A stretch of DNA of 64,000 nt, taken from contig VXAU01006135.1 in assembly GCA_013399695.1 (NCBI GenBank), forward strand, positions 1,497,842 through 1,561,841, read 5' to 3'. Position 1 is the stretch's first letter. Every line of letters starts with the position of its first letter. Made by a program: the position numbers and the translations under genes. The DNA is from Formicarius rufipectus. Its lineage: Eukaryota > Chordata > Aves > Passeriformes > Formicariidae. The notes below the pieces were generated by a model that saw only the letters and a list, made by a program, of their open reading frames with translations, ran no database searches and was not told the DNA's origin. This document shows positions 47,111 through 59,641 of this stretch, in pieces.

Positions 47111-50100
47111 AGATCTGATTAACCTTCAAGTGGCTCAGTGACTAAACACAGGTTCTTGTGTAGCTGATAGGATAATTTCCCTGCTACATAGATTTCTTGT
47201 TCCTCCAACATAAAATTATTGCAGACATGCCCAGGCTGAGCTTTCTTTGACCTTAGCCAGGCACAATATAAAAATCTAAAAGAGAGCAAAGCTATCATTT
47301 TTTTAATGGAAGAAAGAATAAGCCATATTATTAAATGAAAGGGAGACTTCTTTTGAGGGAAAAGATGAGGCTATGAAAATGTTGAAGGTGTTTTCATGTC
47401 CTATTCTTATAAACCTATTACTATGGTTCACCAAGATTGATCTTTGAAGGTTATGATCAGATTATAATAGAAAGAAAGCTACATGGAAATAAAAGTGAGT
47501 GTGCACATGGTGTGTGGGGGGAGCGGGCTGTTTCCATGAACCATCAGGAGACCCTTGGAAGGGGGAGAGGCACTGCAGTTGTTGGACCTTTCTGTAAAAT
47601 CCATGGCCAGGGTTATTGCAGTGTTCTCTACAAATACTCAAAACTGCAGAAGTACTCTGAGGAAAGATGTGCATAAGGTGTCTCGTGTGTTCCTGAAAAA
47701 ACACAGGCTCTCTAAAGCTTAACCAAACCCAGGCAACAACGCACAGTTTGTTCAGTAAAATAGTTTAAAATGTTGTAGTAGTATAGCAGCAACATGCACT
47801 TATCAAGGAAATGTTCCTAAAACAATAAGTTGCTTTCAATAAATGAGTCTTTAATATCTCTAAGCATTAGAATATTTAATTTCAATTTTGGTATTGTGAT
47901 GAGGAAAGTAAATTAACTTGTGAAATTAATCATTTTATTTTTAATGAAAAAATATAAATACAGAAGCAATTCTCTATCTATAATATGACTTGAGGGGATG
48001 ATGATTTATATTAAAAATACTATTCTGGAATTTGTGCTACTATTTGAGATAATTTACGTCATTTGCAAATGAAAATATGCATTGAACTAACAGCAAAATA
48101 ACCTTTGCACAATTCAATAATAGCATAAAATACAGTACATTACAATTTCAGTTATTAAGAATTAAAATTCTCCATCCAGTTTTGCAAATGTAGCTAAAAA
48201 ATCCCCCACAGAACTTGTATCTGATCTTTGCAATTTGTCTTGCTGTGTTATCAGCCAGACATCTGAAGTAGCTAAAGGTATTTTCAAGTACTTCATTCTT
48301 CTTTTTCTTTTTAATTAGCTTCCTGAGGCAGAGATGCATCCTGTGTTTTGCATGCTTTGCAGTAAGGTCGTCTTCACAATAGCTCACATAGTCTACAAGG
48401 GATGGACACAATAGAATGGCTTGGACCTTGTGTAGTACTCCTATTACATGTTATTATTCTCCTATTGAACAGAGATTTTTCTCTAACAACAATTCTTCCC
48501 TGTCATAGGAATGTCTTGGTAATAAATCAGCAGTCAGCATTCTTCATTAATGCTTGGTCTCTTGCTATCATTGAGGACTCTCATCCATAGCTGATTGGTG
48601 CCATTAGCTGCAGAAAGGCTGGGCTCTGTTTCTTTTTCATCTTTAGTTTGTCTCTACTAGTGGTGCATTCTTTGTGGTAAATGAATTAAAAGTGTGAGAT
48701 TTTCCCTGGAATGGGATGAGGAGATTATCAAAAATATGCTAATGAAAATACTGAGGACTGTCCTTTCCTGTCTGACCCTTGTATGATTGGGGCGTGTTGT
48801 GGAGATTTCTAAATACCATTAAGAATTGCTTCAAAACTTCTCTCAAATTCATTCCTACTTAAATGTCCTACCTAATGTGTGGGTTTCTAAAGATGTATTC
48901 CAGCCTGCCCCTTCAGCTCTGGTGGGTTAAGCAAACTCTCCCAGCTCACCTGAAGTGCACACTGCTATTCCATCCAAAGTGCCATTTTCCCCTCTTACTC
49001 TTTTTATTACTATTTTAAATTATGCCTACATTCTGATAACCAGCTTCTCTAATTATTTTGAAATCTTATTTCTTATTTTCTCTTGTTGATACCCTGAACA
49101 AAACCCAGGCCTGCCATGTTGACTCAGATCAGACAGTGGCTGGATCTTACCCTCCAGGAAGCTGCTATGGTTTCTGACTCCCCTCAGCAGTCTGTCATCC
49201 AGTCCTTCTCCATCATGTTTATTAAAAACACCCACTTTCCAACCAGTTGGCACACTCCACCTGTGTTTACAGAAATTTTCCCCAAGCATGTGGCCTACAT
49301 TTTAATTGGCTTCTGGAAGGTTGTTTTTTTTATTTTTTAATACATGCATATATCTTTCTGAGGTTCTATAACAGCATCTCTTCCTTAGTGACAGCAGGGA
49401 AATTTTGGTGAAGGCCAAGAAGCAGTAGTAGGAGTTGAGGAATTACTTCCTGCTCATGTAGCCCAAAGCAGCAGAGGAAAACTTCCTCCTTGTTTAACCC
49501 CACTCCTGTGAGGGCTGGCACGTCACACAAACTGTGCTGAAGCCATAGGGTGAGATTTGGATTCCTGAAATTGCTGTGAGTTCCCCTGGAGAGCCAGCAG
49601 CTATCCCTTGATCACTGCCCTTCCCTCCTGCTCTGCAGTAACTTTTAAAAGTCTATTTAAAAAGCCAAAAATAATTCTTATCCTTTCCATATAAGTTCAC
49701 TTTTATCCCCTCTGCACATCTTGAAGTGGCTCCATTCCTCCTCTTGAAGCTTCTTTTGAAGCTGCTGGAGGTTCACCAGCATTATCTGTGATCTCCTCTG
49801 GCATTGCCTGGCACTGCACTGGGATGAAATAAGTTTTGAATGGTTTAAGTTATTCTGAAATTGCATTTTTTGATGAGCACACTTGCAGTACAACTATAAA
49901 CAAAAGTACAGTTCCATTGGAGTGCCTCATAATTGTTAATAAAGTCATGTGATGCTTTGTGTTCTCTCTTTTTTGTAAATTCTTCTGAATGCTAGAATGA
50001 AGAATAACATTCAAGAAGGAAGGTAGACAGACCCAAGAGTAATCTTGAAAGGCTGAACAGACACAAATGCAGATCAATATAATTACACTAAAAATTCCTC

Positions 50101-50670
50101 CCACCACCACTATCAAGACAAAATGTAAATGGCTGTGCTAGCTCTACTCTGATGTTGATTTTTGTCTTAAAGAAGTGTTTAATTTTATAGCACAGACAGT
50201 TAAGCTCTGAAAAGAGAAATGGATCAAGAAGCCTTCTCCTTTCTCAGCTTTGATAAACAAGAAACCAAAACAAAGATCTATTAAAAGACTAATTAGCTTG
50301 ATTGCCCTCTTCCCCCCAAATAATCACACCCCAAAAATGCATATCTGTTTTTAAATTGTTTTTTAAAGGCCTGTTAGTCTTGTAACAGTTTTACAGATTA
50401 ATGATGAATGAGGTTAGGAAATTCCTTTTGAAAGGGCCTAGTCAAGACAAAATTCTCTTCCCAGCTTTGTCTCGTGTGCCTTTAGTAAAACCTGAACTGA
50501 ACAAGCCTGCATAGTTCACACTGGACATCTGAAAAGTTTGCCAAGAAGAATGAGTAGTTTCACAACCAGTCACAAAGTTTGCACCCCTTGAGAAAACTCT
50601 CAGGACTTGGCTGCCCCTTAAATCATCATCATCGTATCAGGGTTTTAGATGGGCTTTGGACAGAAAAAAA
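47111..50670. other. non-coding, nothing recognised
   Basis: AT-rich unique-looking DNA throughout, with short T-runs near 49322-49340. Open frames of 60-90 codons have no recognisable features. Confidence 0.5.
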
Positions 50671-50712
50671 TTCTTACTCCCTAGGCAGGGATTTCTTACT
50701 CCCTTTGCAGGA
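50671..50712. repeat. near-perfect tandem duplication, 2 x 21 bp
   Basis: TTCTTACTCCCTAGGCAGGGA (50671-50691, 21 bases) is followed directly by a copy at 50692-50712 that differs at four positions. It is a small local duplication. Confidence 0.8.
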
Positions 50713-50765
50713 TCCATGATGTCCTCAGTCTTCCTCTCTGGATATCTTAGAAATCAAATTATTTG

Positions 50766-50891
50766 GGTTTTTTGTTTGTTTGGTTTTTTGATGGGTTTTT
50801 TTTGTTTGTTTGTTTTTGTTTGTTTGTGGTTTTTTGTTTTGTTTTGTTTTTGTTTTTTTGTTTGTTTGGTTTGGTTTGGTTTGGTTTTTTC
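50766..50891. repeat. T/G low-complexity tract, (GTTT)n/(GGTTT)n
   Basis: About 125 bases of GTTT, GGTTT and T-runs with hardly any A or C. The plus-strand open frame rich in F, V, C and W, and its minus-strand K/Q/N-rich partner, are composition artefacts. Confidence 0.92.
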
Positions 50892-53211
50892 TGAATTGTA
50901 CCACTTTGATGTTCATTGCCCTATAGGCCAGTATTGCAGTTCCATAGATTTAATGGTCAGAGTGTATAAAACTGTGTGATTGCCAAATCCAGCACTTGAG
51001 AGTTCTGGGTGTTTTTTATCAAAAAGGCTTACCTGTTCTTTCTTCTTCATGCCTCAGGTGTAACATTTCCTTCTCATCTAAGTCTTATGGATTGCTGTAA
51101 GATATGTGTTCTGTTTTAATACTTATTGTGAGTCTCTTCTGTGCATTGATCTTTATATCTAAACGTGTATGCTTTGGAATTATTGTGACTAGCAGATTTC
51201 CTGAGGACAAAAACTGAAATCCAGGTTTATGTACCAGCACCACAGTCTTGGCCTCCAGAGTGTAAGCACACTCCAACCTTTTATCTGAACTGCAACAGGG
51301 CCCAGGGGTCTGACTGTAATGCAGCTTTTTGTGATATCCTGCACGTTGGGGTGAAGGAGGGTGGGCCCTTTCTGACAAATGCACAAAAAAGTGACATAGC
51401 TTCTTGAGTGAGAATGTCAGCAAACCAGTGCTTTTTGTGTTACCCTTATTTCCTTCAAGAAAGGCATCAGGCAGAAGGGTTCAACAAGGTTGCCAATAGT
51501 TCTGGAATAATTTCCATCTGTGGCACTTCCTTATTGGCCAGATGCTGATAGCCAGAGCAGCGTGGTTGTGAATGCTGAATGTTTGCCGTGTTTTTAGTGA
51601 CAGTGGAGCTGTTTGAGGAGAGATGACAAAACATAACTGGCGTGTACTGAAAGACTTGCATCAGACAGATACTTTCAGTGTCACATATCTGGCATTTACT
51701 GGAATACCTATTCTAATGGATGTCACTCACCATCTAGTGCATGTGTCACTGAGCAACTCTATGCCAGTTCTGTTCCAAAGACTGTTGCCTGCTGCTCTAT
51801 TTTGGGTGATGGTAGGAAAGAGAACACTTTAATGGTACTGAAAAGGGATGTACAATTATTTTTTTTCCATGGAGTGGTATTTAGAAATTCCAGGTAGATT
51901 AAATGCCTCAAACTCCTCATGGCAGGTGGAGTCTGTTGCTAGTTTACCGTTCAAATACGTGTTACACAGGGGCTTGATGCTCCCTGAGGAATGGGGCACC
52001 AAGCTATCCCTTGTTTTGTCAGGAGCACTGGTGGGATGAGCAGGCCAGGTGAAGGTATCGTGCTGAGTCAGTTTAGCAAACCAAACAACTAGGACTCAAA
52101 GGCCAGAAAAGGAGAGCGTGGGGATCCTTCCTCATAGGTATAGTATGATATTGCTCAAATTCTCTATGTGTGAAGTATGTTACACATGCTCCTTCTCAGC
52201 ACAGGCAGCTACAGATCAGACAATAAAAGTAATTTTCCACTCCAGTGTATGTTACTGTATTTATTGTTTAGGTTTCTCGAGGAGAGTCACCAAAGCAGCA
52301 GGTCTGACCCTGCCCACATCTCAGTATCAGGGTTGCCTTTCTGCAGCCTCTGTCCTTCAAGTCAAATAAATAAAGCTGGCCATCTGTATTTACATATGTT
52401 CTTTCACCAGGTCCCAGAAAGCTCAGTACTTTAATTATATGGAAATTCACTAGTTGCAACTTGAATGAACAACTTTTCTTGTATTCAAATGAATAAGATA
52501 CTGATGGCTGTTTCTTTGTATAAAGCAAATGGTACTTCTATAAAATCCACGGTAAATCAACAGCATAAGCTCATTTAATTACTGATTGTTGCAATGGCTA
52601 TTCCCATACCTATCATAATACTGTGTATTCAGTTGTATGTCAACTTAATGCAGGTATGTTTTTGGGTTACATTTCCGAATAGGAAAACTGCTTTTGAATT
52701 TTGCTGTTTGTTTTTTTTTTTGTTGTTTCTGCTGTTTGTGAGGGTTTGTAGTTCTCTTCCTTTCCTTTTTTCCTTTTACAGCTGGTAAAACTAGCAGCAA
52801 CTAGCATGAGTCTAGTGATTAAGACTTTTTCTCTTTGTAATTGTCAGATTGATTGGGACAATTGAATGATAATGAAAAACAGCTTGTTCCCTCATTTCCA
52901 GAGGTGACACTTTCTGCATAATACTGCAAAATATAACAAAAGGGTTTTCTTGGACGCTGCTTAAAGTTAATTGACAGCATCTGTTGTTTGGAACAACGGA
53001 GAGAAATAGCATTCCCTTGGCTCTTGGGCACGTTACTCAGGATTAGGCTCTGTCATGTCAGCTGATATCTGAATACACTATCACTCTACAGGGTCTTAGC
53101 TGGGCTTTCTCTTACATCGAGGTTCCCTTTTGTACACAGTCGATTTGAAAAAATTAGTTACAGTTCATTAATTTAATTGGAAATCTCCTGAAAAATCTGT
53201 GGTCTTCATTA
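50892..53211. other. non-coding, nothing recognised
   Basis: Unique-looking AT-rich DNA. Several overlapping open frames (51085-51423 minus, 52118-52434 plus) show no recognised domains. No repeat was identified. Confidence 0.5.
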
Positions 53212-53285
53212 NNNNNNNNNNNNNNNNNNNNNNNNNNNNNNNNNNNNNNNNNNNNNNNNNNNNNNNNNNNNNNNNNNNNNNNNNN
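53212..53285. other. assembly gap (74 N)
   Basis: A run of 74 undetermined bases. The flanks are ordinary AT-rich sequence. Confidence 0.99.
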
Positions 53286-54759
53286 ATAAGACAAGTTAGA
53301 ATAAACAGTGGGATATGGTAATAATATAATAGTTATGAACTGGGTTTCTTGAAGCATCTTTTACTTCAAAAGCCTATGAACAGATTTCCACTGCTATTTT
53401 ATATCTGCTTGGGGTCTGTATATCTCTAACAGCGGTAATCACTGCAGGCACAGGGATTGTTTATTTTGTCAGATAAAATCCTAAATAGTTTTGAGAGCAT
53501 GTGAAAGAAATTTTGATCCTACGTTTCTCATAAAAACAAAACAGAAAAGATATAGCTTAGTTTTTCTCTTATACTGACTGTATGTGTTCTGAGAGCCTGA
53601 ATACCATTAAATATGCACATCCTTTTATCTTTTGGCAAACTTTGCTTTCATTGCTGCTCTTTAGTCAGATGTGCATTTTCCTTTATGAGATTTAATATTT
53701 CTCTTTTAGAACATTGATCAGTGTCCAAAGCCACTTAAGACCAGCAGAAAAATCAATAGTGAGTGAGGATTGGCTGACTTGGAGGCTGCTGCTGCAGCTG
53801 ATCACCAAGAAAGCAGGGATTTGATTTGATTTTGCATTTTCAAGTCATTCCCTCGCTCTGTACAGTCTGTCAGTAAATTTCAAAATCGCTGATTTGAAAA
53901 TAAATGAACACATGTTACTGTTTGAATCTGTTCCTTTTCCTTTTTTTGGTAGTTCACACACAATGGCATACACAAGTATTAGCATTATTATTGCTTACAT
54001 GGCTGCGGGTGTGTGGCGAGCTCCAAGCCGAACTCAAGGTCAGCTACTCTATGATGTAAACTCTGGAAGTCAAGATTTGTGTTTTCATGGAGGGTTCATC
54101 AATCAGCATATGTTAATGAGCCAGTTTTGTCATGTTGTTCTAGCAAGTAATTTGACATTTTGCTGTATTACTCTTATACTGAGCTTGGTATCATGGATAG
54201 TCAGATATTGAACTGATTGTAATCAGGACCAAGAAAATATTTCATATTCTGTGCTGTAATGTACAATATGCTTTCATGTAAGATATTCTCTATACTTGAA
54301 AATATAACAAATTGCCTTATTGCTAATTCTGATCTCTTTAGATATTGGTGCTATTACTGAATTGAAACTGAACTATTTTCTTGCTGGAGTTTATTCTTCC
54401 ATTTAAGTTTAATAATGTATGGTATTTTATTTTTTACCTGTATAAATAATGCTTTAGAGAGGAAAGGAAAAAAATGCTACATATAATAACAAAATACAAA
54501 CTAGTCATAATTTGTTAAATTAGCTGCTTTTAAATTTAGCCTATACCTTTAAAATATTTCTGGCTTTATTTATATATGTACATAAGTGGCTATTACTGCA
54601 TAGTGTATATATAATAATCCTTATACTAATGCTTATTTCATATTTATAATTAGGAGTAACTCTACCAAACCTGCTGTATTCTCTTTCAGAATTAAGCAAA
54701 GGAACGCATGTAAGGGTCATGTTCTTTTTAATATCAACTGAATTTGAACACTTGTCATA
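53286..54759. other. non-coding, nothing recognised
   Basis: AT-rich DNA, very AT-rich at 54400-54660. An open frame at 53894-54211 (105 codons) has two hydrophobic stretches but no recognised family and no splice framing, so it is not called. Confidence 0.45.
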
Positions 54760-55440
54760 ATATAACTGATGCAATATGCACTTTTCTGTACTCACCTCAG
54801 CAGCCTAAGTGACATTTTAAAAAGAAACTGTACAGATTTTACCTCTTCATACCCTGTTGATTATGCCACTACCATATTGAGAATCCTAGGTATAGAATTT
54901 GATAATTTGGAAGTCCGTCACGTAATTGAAAAATATCTTAATGCTGTAAATACCGGTATGAAAGTTGAGGAAATATGTTTCTCTCATACTTTCTCTTCTC
55001 TTTTGGACTGGTTAGGGCTGATCTCAGCAGTGTCAGCAATTATTATTCTGATGACTTGCCCCTGAAAGGCATCCTCTTGTACCTGTGGGGACAGAGAATC
55101 CATTTGCCTGGCGCCGGGGAGTCGGAGGCTCGGGCTGGCGCCAGTGAGGAGAAGGGAAAGATGATTAATATGTCTTATAGATTCACTGTCTCTTCGCTTG
55201 TCCTAGACCTGCCAGTAATTCCACTCCCCTGTGGTTCCACCTTGATCACAGATAATGGAGGCAGATTGAAAGTTTGAAGACACAAGCCTTTCTCTCCTCC
55301 TGATCTGACATTACTCACCCAGGCTAAATGAGCTGTACAACCACGGCACCTGCCTATGGGAAGGCATCTCAGTGCACTTAGCAGTAATGCTGCAATAAAG
55401 CAGCAACTGTACCCTAATTAACCAGGGTTCTTTTCTTCCA
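54760..55440. promoter_or_regulatory. candidate regulatory block with local GGCGCC inverted repeat
   Basis: Unique-looking sequence with a small CpG-rich island at 55105-55145 in otherwise CpG-poor DNA. CTGGCGCC at 55108-55115 is exactly complementary to GGCGCCAG at 55137-55144. Downstream, 55300-55430 contains homeodomain-like cores including CTAATTAACC near 55414-55423. Open frames at 54769-55277 have no recognised domain. Enhancer or promoter function is only a hypothesis. Confidence 0.27.
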
Positions 55441-56839
55441 TTTTTTGCCTTTCTTCCTTTTTTCTTTTATTATTTATTTTTAACTGCACAGCAGGCTGCC
55501 ATTAGCAAAGCTATGATATTGCAATGGAAACAGTAACAGAAGTACTCCTTCACCTCTGCAATTTATTATATCTTCTCTTTTCCTTCTTTTTTCTTCACAG
55601 AAATAGTATAATGCAGGTTATTTTGTACCAGCAAGGTGGCTTAACATTCTAAGAAGTGGAATTATGAATGGAAAAATAACTTTGTGAAGAACATCTGTAA
55701 AGTTTTCTTACCTAGGTGTTTCTTTTTAAAGATAAACCTCTGTTATTTACTCATTTTTTAAAGCTAAACTGTACTTTGTAGTACAAATGTCAAAGTATAA
55801 TCTCACAAGACCATCTTTGCAAAACAACTTCTAGCTGAAGTATGTACATATGTATTGGTAAGAAAATTTACTTTATTTCAGAGACAATACAGCAAGAGCA
55901 GAAAACAGGGTAGTCACACTCTAGGGGTGTTTTTAGGTGAAGTGGCAGCATACAGTAAATTACAACATGCATGTGTATATGCCCAGTTTGCATCTTCCTT
56001 TTAGATTAATGCCTTGTTCTGAATTGGACTGTTAGAGATAAAATGTCCTCTTTTCTTTGCAAAATCAGCCTGAACAGAACATATAAAAAGGTTTTACAGT
56101 GGGAAAAGATGTTGTCTTATACAGTCTCCAGAGAGATAAGTCATAAGAAGAGCCTCTGAACATGAGAGCTTTTTTTTTGTGTCCCCATGAATTATTTTGC
56201 TCTGCAGTTCTCTGTCAGCGATTGAGGATTTTACAAAAGATATCTGGTATTTTTAAGTGCCTTTGATTTCTTGGGAGAGAGCCTGACGATCCTTAATGGG
56301 CACAATAATTTTTATGTACCTTTGACTTGTTTTGATTTTGAAGTTTTGTAAAAGGAAAATCTATATTGTCTGGGCAGTGCATGCCCTTAAATCAAGTTAA
56401 GCCCAGTGTTGTATGCAATTGCACTTCTAATATAGGTACTCTAAGAGTCTGTATCCAGTGAAATGTATTCTGGTTAAAATAACAGATCTGTAGCTTCTAA
56501 ATATTAAAGAAGACTAGGTCTAGCTAGAGAGCTAAATTCCAGAAACTGGCAGACAGCCCACTTTCATATAAGCAAAATGATACCATTTTTAGGTATCTAG
56601 GCTATTATTATGAGTAAGGAAGAGAAGAGGAATAAATAAACAGAGTAGCCCAAAATATTTTCAAACGCAATATAACCAGGAGTATAAATCTTAAGAGTCA
56701 TGTTTACTTAGCAGAATAACTACTAACTACTGTATAAAGTAGGAAGTGTTTACATACTACAAGGTCATAGAGAGTAATTTTGTCAGCAGAAGAGAAGGCT
56801 GGAGCTATTAATAAATAAAAAAAGAAATTCTCTCATTGC
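55441..56839. other. non-coding, nothing recognised
   Basis: AT-rich unique-looking DNA with a pyrimidine-rich patch near 55425-55470. No open frame of 60 codons or longer was noted and no repeat was identified. Confidence 0.5.
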
Positions 56840-57140
56840 TTGCCTCATGTTGCCACTGGGGAGTTACCAATTTGGGGGTGACCTTTGAACTTTCAATTCC
56901 TGGCCCTGCTAGCTGGCTTCTTGAAAGGATTAGCTAATGCAGCACCAGGGGCAACCATATTAACAAGGAGAGAGAATTGGGGTTATTGTGAGATAAAACA
57001 TGACTCATTCAGATGGAAATTCTGGGCTCAGAAGTTGTAAATGTCACCAAGTTGGTTATGGGTAAAGGCTGATTTGTCATAACAAATAATGGGGGAAAGT
57101 TGTAATGATCTTGCAAGGGAAAGAATCTTAATTTTAGTGT
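56840..57140. promoter_or_regulatory. candidate regulatory block with nuclear-receptor DR1 site
   Basis: TGACCTTTGAACT at 56879-56891 reads on the minus strand as AGTTCA-A-AGGTCA, a direct repeat of nuclear-receptor half-sites with one-base spacing (DR1), the type used by RXR heterodimers, HNF4 and COUP-TF. The surrounding block is unique-looking and contains an AP-1-like TGACTCA at 57001-57007. No factor use can be shown from sequence alone. Confidence 0.28.
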
Positions 57141-59489
57141 AAAGAATAAAGAGTTATAGCACATTAGAATTTCATAATTAGTCTGTGCTCCATTAAAACC
57201 TTCCCAGTCATGATCTGTAAAGAATTGTCAGGCAGGTATAAGACAACTTTCACTGGTCTCCTGGGATCAAGAACTTCGTCCTTAAGAGTCACACAAGAGT
57301 TTACAGATTGTTTTTTTTAAGGATGAGAAAAAGAAAACAAAGCACCTGCTCTTTTTAATTTTTTTTTCTGTTAAATGAAATTGTATTCAGATTGTCATAA
57401 AGCAGCACATGAGTAAAGCTCAAGCCTGAAAAGAGGTCTTCTAAAGGCCTTCCTACCGTTGTAGGTGTGGGAGTGCCTTATCTTTTCAGCAGGACAGTTG
57501 CTGGAAGGCAAGTTCACAGGCGCAGGCACTGATTTGCAAGAATCTCCCTGCAAATATTTGTGGGCTACTGAGGAACAGCCTGCACTTTGCTTCTCCTCTT
57601 AGGCACAGGGCCTTGTGTGAAGATGTTTTCTTTTAGGTGGGGGTGCCATCTGCATGCTGTGGGATGTGGGCCAATAAGGTCCTTTATCTGAAAGATCATT
57701 CCATGATTAACTAGTTCCGTTTCCAAAACCCGCAAGGATACATCTCAATTTGGGAGCAATGGAAAAGTGTCATATTTCTATTGGACCAGGTGTACAGATT
57801 CTTGGGAAAGAGAATAAAACAATATACACATTTGAGTCTCAAGAAAACAGTTTATTTTTCGATTAAATAGTTTTTTAAAAATGATATTATTTTGGTGTTT
57901 CTAATTGGTTCTTAATTGCTTGGCTAAAAGAGGAAATCATGACCATGTTTAGAACTGGAAGTGCCCATCTTGCAAAGGATTTTAAGCCCTAGAAAACATG
58001 TAGAAGAGTAGGCTTCGTGGCTGAAAGCTACTTCAAATCACTTACCAGTAGTCAAAAAAATCTGCAGGATGGAACAATATACTATGCAGTATATTTATTT
58101 CTTACAGAGTTGCAGTAACAGACTTCCAGTTCCTCATTGAATCTGTGTAGGGCACACACATAAAAAAAGAACAGGCCAAATAGTTTTTCAGAATCTACTT
58201 TTTTTTTTTTTTAAGCGTAGTTTGGTATTTTATTACTGATACACTTAGAAAAAGCATAATATGATGGTTTTTGGGCTGGCAACTATAAACTCTTACTTGT
58301 GGGCATAATGTTATTGCCATGAGTAGACTCTGATGTGCCTGTGTTGTTTTAAATCAGTGCTGCTAATGACAACAAGAATTACACCTGTTGGTAAATGTTT
58401 GCAGCTTTGGCATTTTTAATAATGCTGGATAATGGAAGAGTAGATGTTGAGTTGGGATGTATAATTTTGTACACAGTGCCACCTGGAGAATTTGGGAATA
58501 AGGTTTTGAATATTGTATTATTTTTGCTTCAGTTTTACTTATATTTATTCAAGCTCTGTGGGGCTGTTAACAAGCTTTCTCAAAGTCTGCTGTGTTTTGG
58601 TACTGTTTCCATTTGGTACATTAACATTTTGCCAGTTGTCTGGTCTAGGAGATGGGTCTCCACAAGGTCTTGTACTGAGAATTGTGTCTGATTCAAGTTC
58701 TTGAAACCCAAGTATGGAAATGAAGTTGTCAAAGTCCTCTTAGAGCTGCTGTCTAGCTTTAAGTTTGCAAATATTTTTGGTCTTGAAGATCCTATGTTTT
58801 GACTTCTGACTTTCTTGGATGCTTAAAGCTCTGACTGGATGTATCCATATGTGCTTCAGTCATAATAATGTCAGGAGCCAAGTCCTGTACAGTGGATCCT
58901 GATGAGACCTGTATGCTGGGCATTCTTCAGCCTCTTGTGCTGCCTGATCTGATGGGTGTGATCAGGTCACAGAGGACTTTCTTGATTTTGCAGAAAACAA
59001 GTTTTTATAATCTAGTTGGAGAGAAAATCATGCCAAGGTCTCCCTGTGTAGGTGATCTTTGTGGGGCTGCAGAATCCTTTCTCATCCAACAAATCTCCTA
59101 ATTCCTTTCATGTAAAATGGAACCAGGTATGTAAGAACAGAGGCATTTCTTGTCCAGGCAGAGCCAGCAGCAAGCTGGTTAGTCCCTCCCCTGAGGGGAG
59201 ACCTCTTTGACAGAGGTGACAGTCATAACAGGTCTCCTTCAAGCTGGGTAGGTGTCCTAACTGGTGATAGAGTGAATAGAAAGTGACATTGTCACTGTCA
59301 CCAGTGTCTGCATGTTGGAAGGAATAGCTTGCAAGTCTCTGCTTGGAATGAGTTGTCTCTGATGCCATTCAGCTGTTCAGGGCTGTGAATCCTACAAAGC
59401 AGGAGACAACTCCTTGCAACACCAAAGTTTGCTGTCCTCAGAGTTTAAAAAGATTCAGTAAAACATTGGGAAAATTTGCCTGTTGTGTG
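57141..59489. other. non-coding, nothing recognised
   Basis: AT-rich unique-looking DNA with T-runs (57351-57367, 58200-58213). Open frames at 58395-58704 and 58868-59368 carry no recognised motifs. Confidence 0.5.
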
Positions 59490-59641
59490 GTCTCCTTCCT
59501 TGGGGTTTTTCAAGACTTGACTGGATAAACCACTTGAAAAACCTGATCTGATCTCATAGCTGGCCCTAATTCGAGAAAGAAGTTGGACTTAATGACCTCC
59601 TGGGGTGCCTTCCAACCTGAGTTATCCTATGATCCTGTGAC
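59490..59641 (+). mobile_element. CR1 LINE 3' end
   Basis: The text 'ctccttccttggggtttttc', 'aagacttgactggataaacc', 'cctgatctgatctcatagct', 'gaagttggacttaatgacct' and 'cctggggtgccttccaacct', then a terminal 'tatcctatgatcctgtga', matches the last part of a CR1 3' UTR. It includes the degenerate 'attctatgattctgtga' octamer end. Only the final 150 bases are present. Confidence 0.88.

Noticed and set aside
50656..50979. 107-codon hydrophobic open frame resembling a membrane protein
   Set aside because: The F/V/C/W-rich centre is the (GTTT)n tract, so the hydrophobicity is a composition artefact.
54769..55065. 98-codon plus-strand frame with a C-terminal hydrophobic stretch
   Set aside because: No recognised family. 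The region reads better as non-coding sequence with motif clusters.
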